Of a stretch of 54,260 nt of DNA, positions 11,793 through 20,545 are shown piece by piece. The translations under genes were made by a program, and so were the position numbers. This DNA comes from Acinetobacter baumannii. Lineage in GTDB: Bacteria > Pseudomonadota > Gammaproteobacteria > Pseudomonadales > Moraxellaceae. The stretch covers positions 1-54,260 of the forward strand of contig NZ_JADVOP010000029.1 of the NCBI RefSeq assembly GCF_016508585.1. Reading direction: 5' to 3'. The notes below the pieces were generated by a model. The model was not told the origin of the DNA. It made no database searches and saw nothing but the letters and a program-made list of their open reading frames with translations. Numbering within the stretch: position 1 is the stretch's first letter; every line of letters begins with the position of its first letter.

Positions 11793-12113
11793 ATGATTCG
11801 TTTATTGCATTGGTTGATTCGTTTCTATCAAATTGCGATTAGTCCTCTCATTGGACCCCGTTGTCGTTATATTCCGACTTGTTCTCAATATTCGTTAGAA
11901 GCAATCCATACGCACGGCGCAATGAAAGGTAGCTGGTTGGCTGCAAAACGCGTGTGCCGTTGTCATCCTTGGGGCGGGTATGGTTATGATCCCGTGCCAA
12001 AAAAAACAATTCGTTTTATTTCGTTTCAGCAAATAGATTCTCAAACGCTTCATGTTCCTGTACCCTTGCGTGAACGTTTATTGAACCAAAATCACTCTAA
12101 CCACTTGGGGTAA
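11793..12113 (+). CDS. yidD: Membrane protein insertion efficiency factor YidD
   Basis: Small amphipathic membrane-associated protein (106 aa) that helps YidC-dependent insertion. The signature [16 protein letters not shown] and the downstream [13 protein letters not shown] motif are diagnostic, including the three conserved cysteines. The N-terminal segment [18 protein letters not shown] forms the membrane-associating helix. It lies between rnpA and yidC with gaps of 9 and 5 bases. Confidence 0.96.
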   Translation: MIRLLHWLIRFYQIAISPLIGPRCRYIPTCSQYSLEAIHTHGAMKGSWLAAKRVCRCHPWGGYGYDPVPKKTIRFISFQQIDSQTLHVPVPLRERLLNQNHSNHLG

Positions 12114-12118
12114 TAGAT

Positions 12119-13855
12119 ATGCAACAATGGGCCAGGTTTGCAATCCTTGGGGCCATGTTAGTCACCGCATATTTGCTTATTTTGGCTTGGCAAAAAGACT
12201 ATGGTCATGATGCAACAAAAGCTGCGACTCCGCAGGCTGTTGTTGCGCATGATGTGTCTGCTGATTTGCCAAAAGGTCAAGCAAATTCGGCTTCTAGCGA
12301 TGTTCCACAAGCAAATATAGCTGCTGCACAACAAAATACAGCTGCACCAGCCACAGCAAATCAACAATTGATTTCAGTACAAACTGATCTTTATCATCTT
12401 TGGATTAGCCCGAAAGGTGGTGATATCGTTCGTATTGAATTACTGAATCATGACAAGAGCAAAGACAGTGATCAGCCTTTTGTTATGCTTGAAAGTGATG
12501 CAAAACGTACCTATGTTGCGCAATCTGGTTTAATTGGATTGAATGGTCCAGACAGTAAACCAGATCGCCCAAGCTATTCGTTTGAAAAAAATGCTTATAC
12601 CCTTGCTGATGCTAAAGCCACACAAGACAAAGAAGGTAAATCTTCTCAAGTCTTAACTGTTCCGATGGTATTTAAAACAGCGGATGGTGTTGAAATCATC
12701 AAAACGTTTAGCTTCAAACAAGGTCAATACCCAATTGATGTCAGCTATCAGGTTGTAAACCGTAGTACGCAAAATTGGCAAGGACAAATGTTTGGTCAGA
12801 TTAAGCGTGATAACTCAGACGATCCAGGAAAAACCTCTCAAGGTATTTTCACACTTGGAACCTATTTGGGTGGCGCTTGGGGTACACCAGATGAGCATTA
12901 TAACAAGCTAAAATTTGCGAATTTTACGGATGAAAAACTCAACACTGAAGCAAAAGGTGGTTGGGTTGCAATTGTTCAGCATTATTTTGTAAGTGCTTGG
13001 ATGCCAGGTCACTTCGGTGGTCAGCAATACACGGCAAAATTGGAATCACGTAAATCAGCTGATGGTATGAATATCATTGGATTTACTTCACCAACCATTA
13101 ATGTTCCAGCGGGTAAAGCCATGAGCATTGATGCAACTTTCTACTCTGGTCCAAAAATCCAGTCTGAATTGAAAGATTTAGCTGTAGGTTTAAACCAAAC
13201 TGTAGACTATGGTTGGTTATGGCCAATTGCCAAATTATTATTTGCAGGTTTACAGTTCTTCCATAACCTAGTGGGTAACTGGGGTTGGTCAATCATTTTA
13301 TTGACTGTATTGGTTAAACTTATTCTTTGGCCTTTGTCGTCTAAGAGCTATCGTTCTATGGCGAAAATGCGTGTGATTGCACCAGAAATGCAGCGCATGA
13401 AAGAAGAGTTTGGTGAAGACCGTATGCGTTTCTCTCAAGAAATGATGGCGCTTTACAAACGCGAGCAAGTCAATCCTTTGGCGGGTTGTTTACCCCTGCT
13501 TTTACAAATGCCAATCTTCTTGGCATTGTATTGGGTATTGATGGAATCCGTCGAGCTTCGTCACGCACCTTGGATGCTTTGGATTCAAGACTTATCGGCA
13601 ATGGATCCTTGGTTTATCCTTCCATTGATCATGGGGGTGACGATGTTTGTTCAACAAATGTTGAACCCACAACCGACTGATCCTATGCAGGCTAAAGTCT
13701 TCAAAATCATGCCAATCATGTTTACAGTATTTATGCTGTTCTTCCCTGCCGGCTTGGTTTTATACTGGATTGTGAACAACTCGATCACGATCCTACAACA
13801 ATGGTTTATCAATAAAAGTGTTGCGAAAGCCAAAGTTGAAAATGAAGTTGTTTAA
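12119..13855 (+). CDS. yidC: Membrane protein insertase YidC
   Basis: Inner membrane insertase and chaperone that works alone or with SecYEG. Its 578 aa begin with a transmembrane anchor (residues ~5-25). A large periplasmic domain (~60-340) follows a linker rich in alanine and glutamine. The conserved five-helix core starts at about residue 365 and includes WPLSSKSYRSMAKMR and the helix ending PAGLVLYWIVNN. It lacks the long basic tail of some homologues. It is the last gene of the rpmH operon before a strong terminator. Confidence 0.97.
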   Translation: MQQWARFAILGAMLVTAYLLILAWQKDYGHDATKAATPQAVVAHDVSADLPKGQANSASSDVPQANIAAAQQNTAAPATANQQLISVQTDLYHLWISPKGGDIVRIELLNHDKSKDSDQPFVMLESDAKRTYVAQSGLIGLNGPDSKPDRPSYSFEKNAYTLADAKATQDKEGKSSQVLTVPMVFKTADGVEIIKTFSFKQGQYPIDVSYQVVNRSTQNWQGQMFGQIKRDNSDDPGKTSQGIFTLGTYLGGAWGTPDEHYNKLKFANFTDEKLNTEAKGGWVAIVQHYFVSAWMPGHFGGQQYTAKLESRKSADGMNIIGFTSPTINVPAGKAMSIDATFYSGPKIQSELKDLAVGLNQTVDYGWLWPIAKLLFAGLQFFHNLVGNWGWSIILLTVLVKLILWPLSSKSYRSMAKMRVIAPEMQRMKEEFGEDRMRFSQEMMALYKREQVNPLAGCLPLLLQMPIFLALYWVLMESVELRHAPWMLWIQDLSAMDPWFILPLIMGVTMFVQQMLNPQPTDPMQAKVFKIMPIMFTVFMLFFPAGLVLYWIVNNSITILQQWFINKSVAKAKVENEVV

Positions 13856-13884
13856 TCCTTAACGATTAAGCAATAGCTGAAAAA

Positions 13885-13920
13885 GTCCGCTTAAGATGGT
13901 AATCTTAGGCGGATTTTTTT
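13885..13920 (+). terminator. Intrinsic terminator after yidC
   Basis: Twelve-bp stem GTCCGCTTAAGA / TCTTAGGCGGAT with two G-T pairs and a 6-nt loop, then a run of Ts. It separates the rpmH-yidC operon from mnmE. Confidence 0.85.
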
Positions 13921-13946
13921 TATTGTCAAAGTTTGAGTAAATGTAG

Positions 13947-15311
13947 ATGGCTAACCCTGTAAACCAAACCACAATTGCCGCAATTGCGACTCCACCAGGA
14001 CGTGGTGGTGTAGGTGTGATTCGTCTTTCTGGACCAAAGGCTTACAGTATTGCGCAAGCTTTGACACTAAAGGAGCTTCCCAAAGCCCGTTTTGCCGGTT
14101 TTCGTCAGTTTTTTGATGCACAAGGCGATATTTTGGATGAAGGTTTAGCCATTTGTTTTCCCAATCCAAATTCTTTTACCGGTGAAGATGTGGTGGAGTT
14201 ACAGGGACATGGCGGACCTGTGATTCAAAACGCGCTACTGACACGTTTATTGGAGCTTGGTGCAACTGCAGCCAAAGCCGGTGAGTTTTCCATGCGTGCC
14301 TTTGAAAATGGCAAAATGGATTTGGTACAAGCAGAAGCAATTGCTGACTTGATTGATGCAACCTCGCAAGCTGCGGCACGCTCTGCAGTACGTTCCCTAC
14401 AAGGCGTGTTTTCCAACAAAGTAAATACTGTGTTGCAGAAACTGATCCATTTACGCTTGCATGTTGAAGCTGCAATTGATTTTCCAGAGGAAGAAATTGA
14501 CTTTTTGGCAGATGGGAAAATACTGAGTCTGCTAGAAGAAGTTCAAGCTTCAGTGTCCGCAGTACAGCAATCTGCTCGTCAAGGACAACTACTGCGTGAA
14601 GGTTTGCAAGTGGTGATTGCAGGCAAACCCAATGCAGGTAAATCTTCCTTGCTCAATGCCTTGGCAGGAAATGATCGTGCCATTGTAACGGACATTGCTG
14701 GGACTACACGTGATGTATTGCATGAGAAAATTAGCTTAAATGGTTTACCGATTACTTTAACGGACACTGCAGGTTTGCGTGAAACAGGCGATGTCGTCGA
14801 GAAAGAAGGTATCCGTCGTGCAATTAAAGAAATTGAGCAAGCTGATTTATTGCTCTTGGTTTATGATTTGAGTCAAGGTGAGAATCCTTTAACACTTGCA
14901 CAAAATTACTTTGAAAACCATTTAGATCATCAGCGTTTGATACTGATTGGCAATAAGTGTGATCTCACCCATCAATCTGCTGAATTAAATGATTATCAAG
15001 GTTTTCGTCACATCACCGTTTCTGCGAAACAGGATGTAGGTGTTCAAGCGCTCATAGATGCGATTACAGCGCATGCAGGTTTTCAGCCAGAGGAAGACAC
15101 ATTTATCGCACGAACTCGCCATTTAGACGCAATGAAGCGCACTCAGCGCTATCTGGCAGAGGCACATGAGCAACTTGTGATATATCATGCAGGAGAGTTG
15201 GTGGCAGAATCATTACGACTTGCCCAAAACGCTTTAGGCGAAATCACAGGGGACTTTAGTGCTGATGATCTATTGGGGGTTATCTTCGGGTCATTCTGTA
15301 TTGGCAAATAA
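13947..15311 (+). CDS. mnmE: tRNA uridine-5-carboxymethylaminomethyl(34) synthesis GTPase MnmE
   Basis: With MnmG it modifies the wobble uridine of several tRNAs. Its 454 aa have the TrmE N-terminal folate-binding domain (TIAAIATPPGRGGVGVIRLSG). An inserted GTPase domain has G1 GKPNAGKSS (~residue 227), G3 DTAG and G4 NKCD. The C-terminal FCIGK has the catalytic cysteine. It lies 90 bases after yidC, beyond a terminator, so it probably has its own promoter. Confidence 0.97.
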   Translation: MANPVNQTTIAAIATPPGRGGVGVIRLSGPKAYSIAQALTLKELPKARFAGFRQFFDAQGDILDEGLAICFPNPNSFTGEDVVELQGHGGPVIQNALLTRLLELGATAAKAGEFSMRAFENGKMDLVQAEAIADLIDATSQAAARSAVRSLQGVFSNKVNTVLQKLIHLRLHVEAAIDFPEEEIDFLADGKILSLLEEVQASVSAVQQSARQGQLLREGLQVVIAGKPNAGKSSLLNALAGNDRAIVTDIAGTTRDVLHEKISLNGLPITLTDTAGLRETGDVVEKEGIRRAIKEIEQADLLLLVYDLSQGENPLTLAQNYFENHLDHQRLILIGNKCDLTHQSAELNDYQGFRHITVSAKQDVGVQALIDAITAHAGFQPEEDTFIARTRHLDAMKRTQRYLAEAHEQLVIYHAGELVAESLRLAQNALGEITGDFSADDLLGVIFGSFCIGK

Positions 15312-15329
15312 GCCTAAAATTGCACACTT

Positions 15330-15356
15330 AAAAGCTGACTGAGTGTCAGCTTTTTT
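15330..15356 (+). terminator. Intrinsic terminator after mnmE
   Basis: Stem AAAGCTGAC / GTCAGCTTT with a 5-nt loop and six Ts, 19 bases after the stop codon. Confidence 0.85.
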
Positions 15357-15445
15357 AATGAAAAGTTGTGCTTTTGTAAGCTGATTTTACATCTGAGTTT
15401 GAATTGTTTACTGTAAGATCAATAACATATTTAAAAGGGTGTATG

Positions 15446-15808
15446 ATGAAAAAAACTCCTTTATTGCTTTCACTTGCAGTATTAGCCATCACTTCAAATG
15501 TCTGGGCGAGTAAGGCAGATCATGTGATTATTCAAGAAGCAGCGAAAAATAACCTCACTATTAAACAAGCATTACGCGCCAGTGACGAAACTGCCGTGAC
15601 TTTAACGGGTTCGATTGTGCGTCAAATTAAGCATGAACATTATGAATTAAAAGACAGTACGGGAACAATCGGAATCGAAGTAGATGATGATCTGATTGAT
15701 TTAAAAAAACTGAAACCAGGGACTAAAGTAAAAATCGTGGGTGAAGTAGATACACATCGTTATAAACCAACCGATATCGAAGTGGTGAAAATTGATATCG
15801 TTCCATAA
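15446..15808 (+). CDS. YgiW/YdeI family BOF (OB-fold) secreted protein
   Basis: Small exported protein (120 aa). The signal peptide is about residues 1-22 (KKTPLLLSLAVLAITSNVWA). The rest matches the bacterial OB-fold (BOF) family: VTLTGSIVRQIKHEHYELKDSTGTIGIEVDDDL, a core strand pattern, then GTKVKIVGEVD. Family members are periplasmic stress proteins (peroxide, metal, envelope). Two ATGs stand in a row at 15443 and 15446; the AAGGG at 15435-15439 is better spaced for the second. It appears monocistronic, converging on the MFS gene. Confidence 0.88.
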   Translation: MKKTPLLLSLAVLAITSNVWASKADHVIIQEAAKNNLTIKQALRASDETAVTLTGSIVRQIKHEHYELKDSTGTIGIEVDDDLIDLKKLKPGTKVKIVGEVDTHRYKPTDIEVVKIDIVP

Positions 15809-15835
15809 TTGATTTAAGGGATAGGCGTTAAGCGC

Positions 15836-17014
15836 CTAGCTTTTATGGGGTATTGTTTTTAAATGTTGGATCAACAAGTAGAGGCATAATGCACCGACGC
15901 CTGCACAGAAGCTTAAAACACCGATCATTAAACCAAAATGATCCGATAGGTATCCTGCGGAAATAATCGGCACAATCGTACCAAAATAAGCAATAAACAA
16001 ATAGGTCGAAACCACGGCAGCGCGATTTTCGATTTGGGTCATCTGGTGAACCAATGCAAAAGCACTCAATAAACTGAGTCCATGTCCCATGCCTACCAGT
16101 ATCACACTGATAAAAAATAAAAAACTTAAATGCATCAGTAAACAGACTGACAAAACTAAATAACTACTGATGAATAAAATCAGTCCAATATTGAGGGCTT
16201 TGTGCATGTTCATTGATTTGGCAGTGAATTGAGCGATCGCGGAAACCATTAAAATACTGGCAATGGTTGCGCCACTGACCAAAGGACCGTGCCAGGGAAT
16301 AACATCACGTATAAAGGAAGGTGCTAAAGATGCAAATAAACTGAATGATCCGAAAGCGCAGAATGCACTAAAACTGGTGATATAAAATAAACTTTTAAAT
16401 TGTACGTCTGGTAATTGTAGATGAGGAGCAATTGAAAAAGGTTGTTTTTCAAATTGAACAGTTTTAATCCGAAATAAACTGAACAGACTCAGTAGTGCTG
16501 CAACAATGACAGGTAAGTAAGGGGTAATCAGTGGACGGGCTGAAAACTGTGCAATCAGACCACCAATAAAGGGACCAAGCCCAAAGCCAATGACTGTAAT
16601 AATCGAGCTTAATTGAGCTGCATTTTGCTTGTGGGAATCGGGAATGGTATAGATTAAACCCAACATTGCAGAAGTACTGATTAACCCAGAAGCGATTCCG
16701 ATGATAAAACGACCAAAGCCAAGATAATAGCTATTGCTGGCAAACACAGAGAAAGTCAGACCAATAACCGCGCATAATAAACCGATTTGTAAGGTTCGAA
16801 TAAACCCAAAGCTATTGCTCATGCGTCCTAAAAACAGCAATGTGGTTAAACAACCAAACATATATGCCACAAAGATATAAGTGATTTGGCTTGGAAGCAG
16901 ATGCCAGAGTGCTTGATATATTGGATATAACGGGCTTGCAAGTGCAGTACCGATTGTGCCAATACATAAGGAAAGACTCACCATTAAAAATGGACGCCAT
17001 GATTGCTGATTCAT
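15836..17014 (-). CDS. MFS family transporter, probable drug/metabolite exporter
   Basis: A 392-aa inner membrane protein with about 12 hydrophobic segments. It shows the MFS pattern, including the loop FLGRMSNSFGFIRTLQ after helix 2 (motif A position) and a proline/glycine-rich helix 5 segment (GFGLGPFIGGLIAQ). The layout fits the DHA1 drug:H+ antiporter group, but substrate cannot be read from sequence. The open frame extends to 17131, but that part is not hydrophobic; I place the start at ATG 17014 (MNQQSWRPF). It is oriented as dmeR is, 161 bases downstream of it, and could be read from the same promoter. Confidence 0.8.
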   Translation of the reverse strand: MNQQSWRPFLMVSLSLCIGTIGTALASPLYPIYQALWHLLPSQITYIFVAYMFGCLTTLLFLGRMSNSFGFIRTLQIGLLCAVIGLTFSVFASNSYYLGFGRFIIGIASGLISTSAMLGLIYTIPDSHKQNAAQLSSIITVIGFGLGPFIGGLIAQFSARPLITPYLPVIVAALLSLFSLFRIKTVQFEKQPFSIAPHLQLPDVQFKSLFYITSFSAFCAFGSFSLFASLAPSFIRDVIPWHGPLVSGATIASILMVSAIAQFTAKSMNMHKALNIGLILFISSYLVLSVCLLMHLSFLFFISVILVGMGHGLSLLSAFALVHQMTQIENRAAVVSTYLFIAYFGTIVPIISAGYLSDHFGLMIGVLSFCAGVGALCLYLLIQHLKTIPHKS

Positions 17015-17175
17015 AGATCTAGAACTTAATGTGCAAATAATCTTGCGAATAAATGCCGAAAAGATAGCAGGTTCGGCAGTAGAGAAATCATATATTGAGA
17101 AAAGCTTAGAACTTAATCCGCAGAGGGTCAATTAAAACTTCAACAGTTGATCTGATCTTCAATAGATAAATTCGT

Positions 17176-17442
17176 TTATGAATAGCGTTTAAGTAATTTT
17201 AAAAATTCTTGTAATTCATCTGCATCAACAGCTTCAGGATCCTGAATCACATGCTCAGTCAGATGTTGCTCAATTAACTCATTCATTAAACCATTGACCG
17301 CCCCTTTCACTGCCGCGACCTGTTGGAGAACGGAAATACACGAGCTACTTCGATCATTCAATGCTTCTTCAATGGCATTCAGCTGTCCTTTTAAACGTTT
17401 GACACGATTAAGGACTTTTTTATCTTGATGAATATGACTCAT
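17176..17442 (-). CDS. dmeR: Metal-sensing transcriptional repressor of the RcnR/DmeR (CsoR-FrmR) family
   Basis: All-helical DUF156 repressor (88 aa). It keeps the family pattern: His at position 3-5 (SHIHQDKKVLNRVKRLKGQLNAIE), the single cysteine in SSSCISVLQQVAAVKGAVN and His in IEQHLTEHV, an N-terminal His plus Cys ligand set like nickel/cobalt sensors rather than copper CsoR. It is divergent from a CDF exporter 87 bases away, with two matching operator palindromes in the gap, which supports Ni/Co control of dmeF. FrmR-type aldehyde sensing is less likely because no formaldehyde genes are near. Confidence 0.85.
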   Translation of the reverse strand: MSHIHQDKKVLNRVKRLKGQLNAIEEALNDRSSSCISVLQQVAAVKGAVNGLMNELIEQHLTEHVIQDPEAVDADELQEFLKLLKRYS

Positions 17443-17459
17443 AAACTGATCCGCTAAAA

Positions 17460-17515
17460 ATATACTCCCTTATAGTATATTTGAAAATAAAATAATATAC
17501 TCATAGGGAGTATAT
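17460..17515. promoter_or_regulatory. Two DmeR operator palindromes in the dmeR-dmeF divergent promoter
   Basis: Site 1 (17460-17480) has the core TACTCCCTTATAGTA, and site 2 (17495-17515) has TACTCATAGGGAGTA. Both are flanked by ATA/TAT, and site 2 is close to the reverse complement of site 1. This matches the TACT-(G/C tract)-AGTA form known for RcnR-family operators. Site centres are 35 bp apart, between the two start codons. Confidence 0.75.
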
Positions 17516-17529
17516 AGGATCATGCCCAC

Positions 17530-18525
17530 ATGCAATTTAAAATCATTCAACGTGAACACACTCATCAGTTTGATGAAGGTAATCCATTGGCACAAAAGAA
17601 AATTTTATGGGCAACCATTTTGACAGGTTTGATGATGTTGTTTGAAATTATGGGAGGTTGGATTTTTAATTCAATGGCATTACTTGCCGATGGTTGGCAT
17701 ATGAGTTCACACATGTTGGCACTCGGTTTGGCTTATGCCGCTTATCGAGCTGCTCGTCATTATGCTCAAGATTTACGTTTTAGTTTTGGTACATGGAAAA
17801 TAGAAATTCTAGCGGGTTATAGCAGTGCAATTTTACTCATGGTTGTGGCTTTATTTATGGCTTTTCAATCGATTCAACGATTATTTGAGCCTGTTCAGAT
17901 TCATTATAATGAAGCAATTCTCATTGCTATTTTGGGATTATTGGTCAATTTAATCTGTGCATGCTTACTGCATGATGACCATCACCATCACCATCACCAT
18001 CACCATCATTCACATGATCATGATGAACATCATGGACATGATTTAAATCAAAAAGCGGCTTTTATGCATGTCGTAGCAGATGCACTGACTTCTGTTTTGG
18101 CAATTATTGCACTATGTGCAGGTAAATATTTGGGTTGGGATTTTTTGGATGCCTCTTTAGGAATTATAGGTGCAGTTTTAGTCGGGCGTTGGTCATTTGG
18201 TCTTATTAAAGAAACGGGAAAAACTTTACTGGATGCTGAAATGGATCATGTTGTAGTGGATGAAATCCGTGAAGTCATCACAGCGCTTAAAGCAGACGTG
18301 AGAATAACTGATCTTCATGTATGGAAGGTGGGGAAAGGCAAATTTTCAGTCATTTTAGCACTTGAAACGGCTGATCAAAATTTAAATGCGGATCACATTC
18401 GAGAAGCAATGGCAATCCATAAACAATTGGTCCATATTTCTGTCGAAATTAATCAAATAGCGATTTTCAGCTCGGTTCCACGTGAAACTTCATCACTGGG
18501 ACTTACATTCACCGACTCAATATAA
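17530..18525 (+). CDS. dmeF: CDF family Co2+/Ni2+ efflux transporter DmeF
   Basis: Cation diffusion facilitator (331 aa) exporting divalent metal from the cytoplasm in exchange for protons. Six hydrophobic segments are visible. The metal-site motifs are ALLADGWHMSSHM in helix 2 and HVVADALTSVLA in helix 5, where the H-x3-D pairs form site A. A histidine-rich loop of about 25 residues (HDDHHHHHHHHHHSHDHDEHHGHD region, residues ~147-172) joins helices 4 and 5. The cytoplasmic C-terminal domain carries LDAEMD and DLHVWKVG. The divergent DmeR and its operators support a Co/Ni role. The ATG at 17522 is out of frame; 17530 is preceded by AGGA. Confidence 0.9.
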   Translation: MQFKIIQREHTHQFDEGNPLAQKKILWATILTGLMMLFEIMGGWIFNSMALLADGWHMSSHMLALGLAYAAYRAARHYAQDLRFSFGTWKIEILAGYSSAILLMVVALFMAFQSIQRLFEPVQIHYNEAILIAILGLLVNLICACLLHDDHHHHHHHHHHSHDHDEHHGHDLNQKAAFMHVVADALTSVLAIIALCAGKYLGWDFLDASLGIIGAVLVGRWSFGLIKETGKTLLDAEMDHVVVDEIREVITALKADVRITDLHVWKVGKGKFSVILALETADQNLNADHIREAMAIHKQLVHISVEINQIAIFSSVPRETSSLGLTFTDSI

Positions 18526-18569
18526 CTTTGAATTTGAGTCGAGCATATTTTACTCACATTTTGGTGAAT

Positions 18570-18608
18570 CACAGTTTTCAAACAAGCTCACCAGGCAACT
18601 GTGTTTTA
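18570..18608 (+). terminator. Probable terminator after dmeF
   Basis: Stem CACAGTT (18570-18576) / AACTGTG (18597-18603) with a 20-nt loop, followed by TTTTAAT. It is weaker than others in the window because of its large loop. Confidence 0.45.
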
Positions 18609-18641
18609 ATAGCTGACAATATATTGTGAATTTTTTGATTT

Positions 18642-19343
18642 ATGTTAAAGCACATCATTGCGTTGAGTTTAAGTTTTGTTTTTTGTGGGATTAGCTTTGC
18701 CAGTATTGAAACAGTGAAATCAAAACTCAGCCAAAACTATCCCAATGTCAACATTGAGCATTTAAAGCCCACTGAAATGCAAGGTCTATATAGTGGCACG
18801 CTAGATAATCAAATCGTGTATATCAATGAAGAGGCGCAACATATATTTGTTGGCGCTATGATTCGTTTAAAAGATCAACATAATTTAACCAAAGATCTCG
18901 TTGTTGAAAAAAATATGGTTGATTTTAAAAGTCTTCCTTTCAATGATGCAGTAAAAACAGTACGGGGGAATGGAAAACGCCAGCTAGCCATCTTTTCTGA
19001 CCCCAATTGCCCCTATTGCAAAACACTTGAAGGGAATTTAGCCAAACTCAATGATGTCACGATTTATACTTTTATCTATCCGATCAAAGTGCAATCTATT
19101 TTACCTTCTAAACAAGTGTGGTGTTCGGCTAATCGTGAATATGCATGGAAAAATTTGATTCAAAATGGGATAAAACCCACTGCGCCAGCAAATTGTCCAA
19201 CCCCGATTGAGCGAAATTTAGAATTAGGCAAAAAATTAGCGCTACAAGGTACGCCAGCAATTGTTTTTTCAAATGGTTATAAAGCAATGGGTGCCTACCC
19301 TGCTGAAGAAATTGAGAAGTTATGGCAGAAATTTGGATTATAA
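18642..19343 (+). CDS. dsbC: DsbC-like periplasmic disulfide isomerase
   Basis: Exported 233-aa thioredoxin-fold protein. The signal peptide ends near residue 20 (GISFAS). An N-terminal dimerisation domain (~20-80) precedes the catalytic domain with IFSDPNCPYCKTLE, a CPYC active site at ~residue 124-127 (E. coli DsbC has CGYC). The cis-proline motif is GTPAIVF. A second cysteine pair (VWCSAN, ANCPTP) is typical of DsbC. It should shuffle wrong disulfides in periplasmic proteins, kept reduced by DsbD elsewhere. It is monocistronic between terminators. Confidence 0.88.
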   Translation: MLKHIIALSLSFVFCGISFASIETVKSKLSQNYPNVNIEHLKPTEMQGLYSGTLDNQIVYINEEAQHIFVGAMIRLKDQHNLTKDLVVEKNMVDFKSLPFNDAVKTVRGNGKRQLAIFSDPNCPYCKTLEGNLAKLNDVTIYTFIYPIKVQSILPSKQVWCSANREYAWKNLIQNGIKPTAPANCPTPIERNLELGKKLALQGTPAIVFSNGYKAMGAYPAEEIEKLWQKFGL

Positions 19344-19364
19344 AACGTTAAGTTTAAGGGCAAT

Positions 19365-19395
19365 AAAAAAGCACCCGGATCCGGGTGCTTATCTC
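19365..19395 (-). terminator. Shared terminator between dsbC and the yeaQ-like gene
   Basis: Perfect 10-bp inverted repeat GCACCCGGAT / CCGGGTGC centred at 19380, GC-rich. On the minus strand six Ts follow; on the plus strand a short T stretch follows, so it may stop both converging genes. Confidence 0.75.
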
Positions 19396-19407
19396 AAAAC
19401 AAAAACT

Positions 19408-19659
19408 TTAAGTTCGTTTGGCAATCATGTTGTAGATAAACAATACGATAATTGCACCCACCACTGAGGCAATAAAACCTGCAGATGCGCCTTTCGGGTA
19501 GAGTCCCAGCAACTGACCGCCGTAGGTTGCGACCAAAGAACCCACAATCCCCAAAGCTGTAGTCACAATAAAACCTGCTTTATCATCACCAGGATGGATT
19601 GCTCGAGCAATCAGACCTGCAATAAAACCAATCACAATGGCACTAATCAATGACATCAT
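19408..19659 (-). CDS. GlsB/YeaQ/YmgE family stress membrane protein
   Basis: An 83-aa protein of three short glycine-rich membrane helices: MMSLISAIVIGFIAGLIARA, then AGFIVTTALGIVGSLVAT and ASAGFIASVVGAIIVLFIYN. The GLIAR and GIVGS motifs place it in the transglycosylase-associated (Tag) family, linked with general stress though its biochemical role is unknown. A good ribosome binding site (GGAGAAAG) precedes ATG 19659. Antisense to dsbC, it shares its terminator. Confidence 0.9.
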   Translation of the reverse strand: MMSLISAIVIGFIAGLIARAIHPGDDKAGFIVTTALGIVGSLVATYGGQLLGLYPKGASAGFIASVVGAIIVLFIYNMIAKRT

Positions 19660-19796
19660 AATCTTTCTCCTTTTTCTTTATTTTGTCGTGAGTTACTGCA
19701 TCGAATTAAATTAATATTCAAATATTTTTACAGGAAGTAAAAGATTGGATTTGCTACAAGTTGTTGCATTTTTGTTCTATGGTTTTGGAGAAGTCA

Positions 19797-19820
19797 TAAA
19801 AAAAGCGACCGTAGTCGCTT
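19797..19820 (-). terminator. Intrinsic terminator after hpt
   Basis: Stem AAGCGAC / GTCGCTT with a 4-nt loop; on the minus strand it ends in seven Ts, about 40 bases past the hpt stop. Confidence 0.8.
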
Positions 19821-19858
19821 AAATCAGTTTAGGTAAAATGGACTGAGCGAAGATGATC

Positions 19859-20386
19859 TTATAGACCAATTTCTCCAATAAATGGAATATGACGGTATTT
19901 TTGATCATAATCTAAGCCATAACCCACAATGAACTTATCTTCCACTTCAAAGCCTAGAAATTTCACGTCTAAGTCGATTTCACGGCGAGAAGGTTTGCTG
20001 ACCAACGTGCACAGTTCAATTGAATTCGGTTGACGTGTACTTAATATTTCTAGAACTTTGCTCAAGGTATTGCCTGAATCGATAATATCTTCCACCACCA
20101 AGATATCTTTTCCGCGAATTTCTCCGTCTAAATCTTTTAGGATTCTGACGTCTCGAGAGGATGTCGTATTGCCACCATAGCTTGAAACCGTCATAAAATC
20201 GAGCTCGTGAGTTTTAGTAATGGCACGGCATAAATCCGCCATAAAAATCACGGAACCGCGCAGTAGGCCAATCAAAACCAGTTCTTTATCACTATTGGCA
20301 TAATGTGCATCAATTTTTTTACCAAGTTCTTGAACTTTTGCATGAATTTCTTCAGCAGAAATCATTACTTTCATTTCAACAGTCAT
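19859..20386 (-). CDS. hpt: Hypoxanthine phosphoribosyltransferase
   Basis: Purine salvage enzyme making IMP (and GMP) from the base and PRPP. Its 175 aa have the PRPP-binding motif [14 protein letters not shown] at residues ~96-109, the [11 protein letters not shown] loop (~43) and [20 protein letters not shown] near the C-terminus, all typical of Hpt. The start ATG 20386 has AGG ten bases upstream; a start at M5 is possible. It lies 160 bases from the MITE-like element and near guaD, another purine enzyme, but they do not overlap or share a transcript visibly. Confidence 0.95.
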   Translation of the reverse strand: MTVEMKVMISAEEIHAKVQELGKKIDAHYANSDKELVLIGLLRGSVIFMADLCRAITKTHELDFMTVSSYGGNTTSSRDVRILKDLDGEIRGKDILVVEDIIDSGNTLSKVLEILSTRQPNSIELCTLVSKPSRREIDLDVKFLGFEVEDKFIVGYGLDYDQKYRHIPFIGEIGL

Positions 20387-20545
20387 GGGAAATACCTAAA
20401 ACTTAAACACCAAATTCTAAAATTAAAAAAGGTGTTGACTAGCAACACCCTAAAAGATGGCATAATTTTAAAACATATCAGGTGAAGATGCATCCTTTTT
20501 GCGATTTGAAAATGTAAATGCCTAAATTTGAAGCTCAATATCTAG

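Noticed and set aside
17978..18006. Short tandem CAT/CAC repeat
   Set aside because: It is the coding sequence of the histidine-rich metal loop of DmeF, not an independent repeat element.
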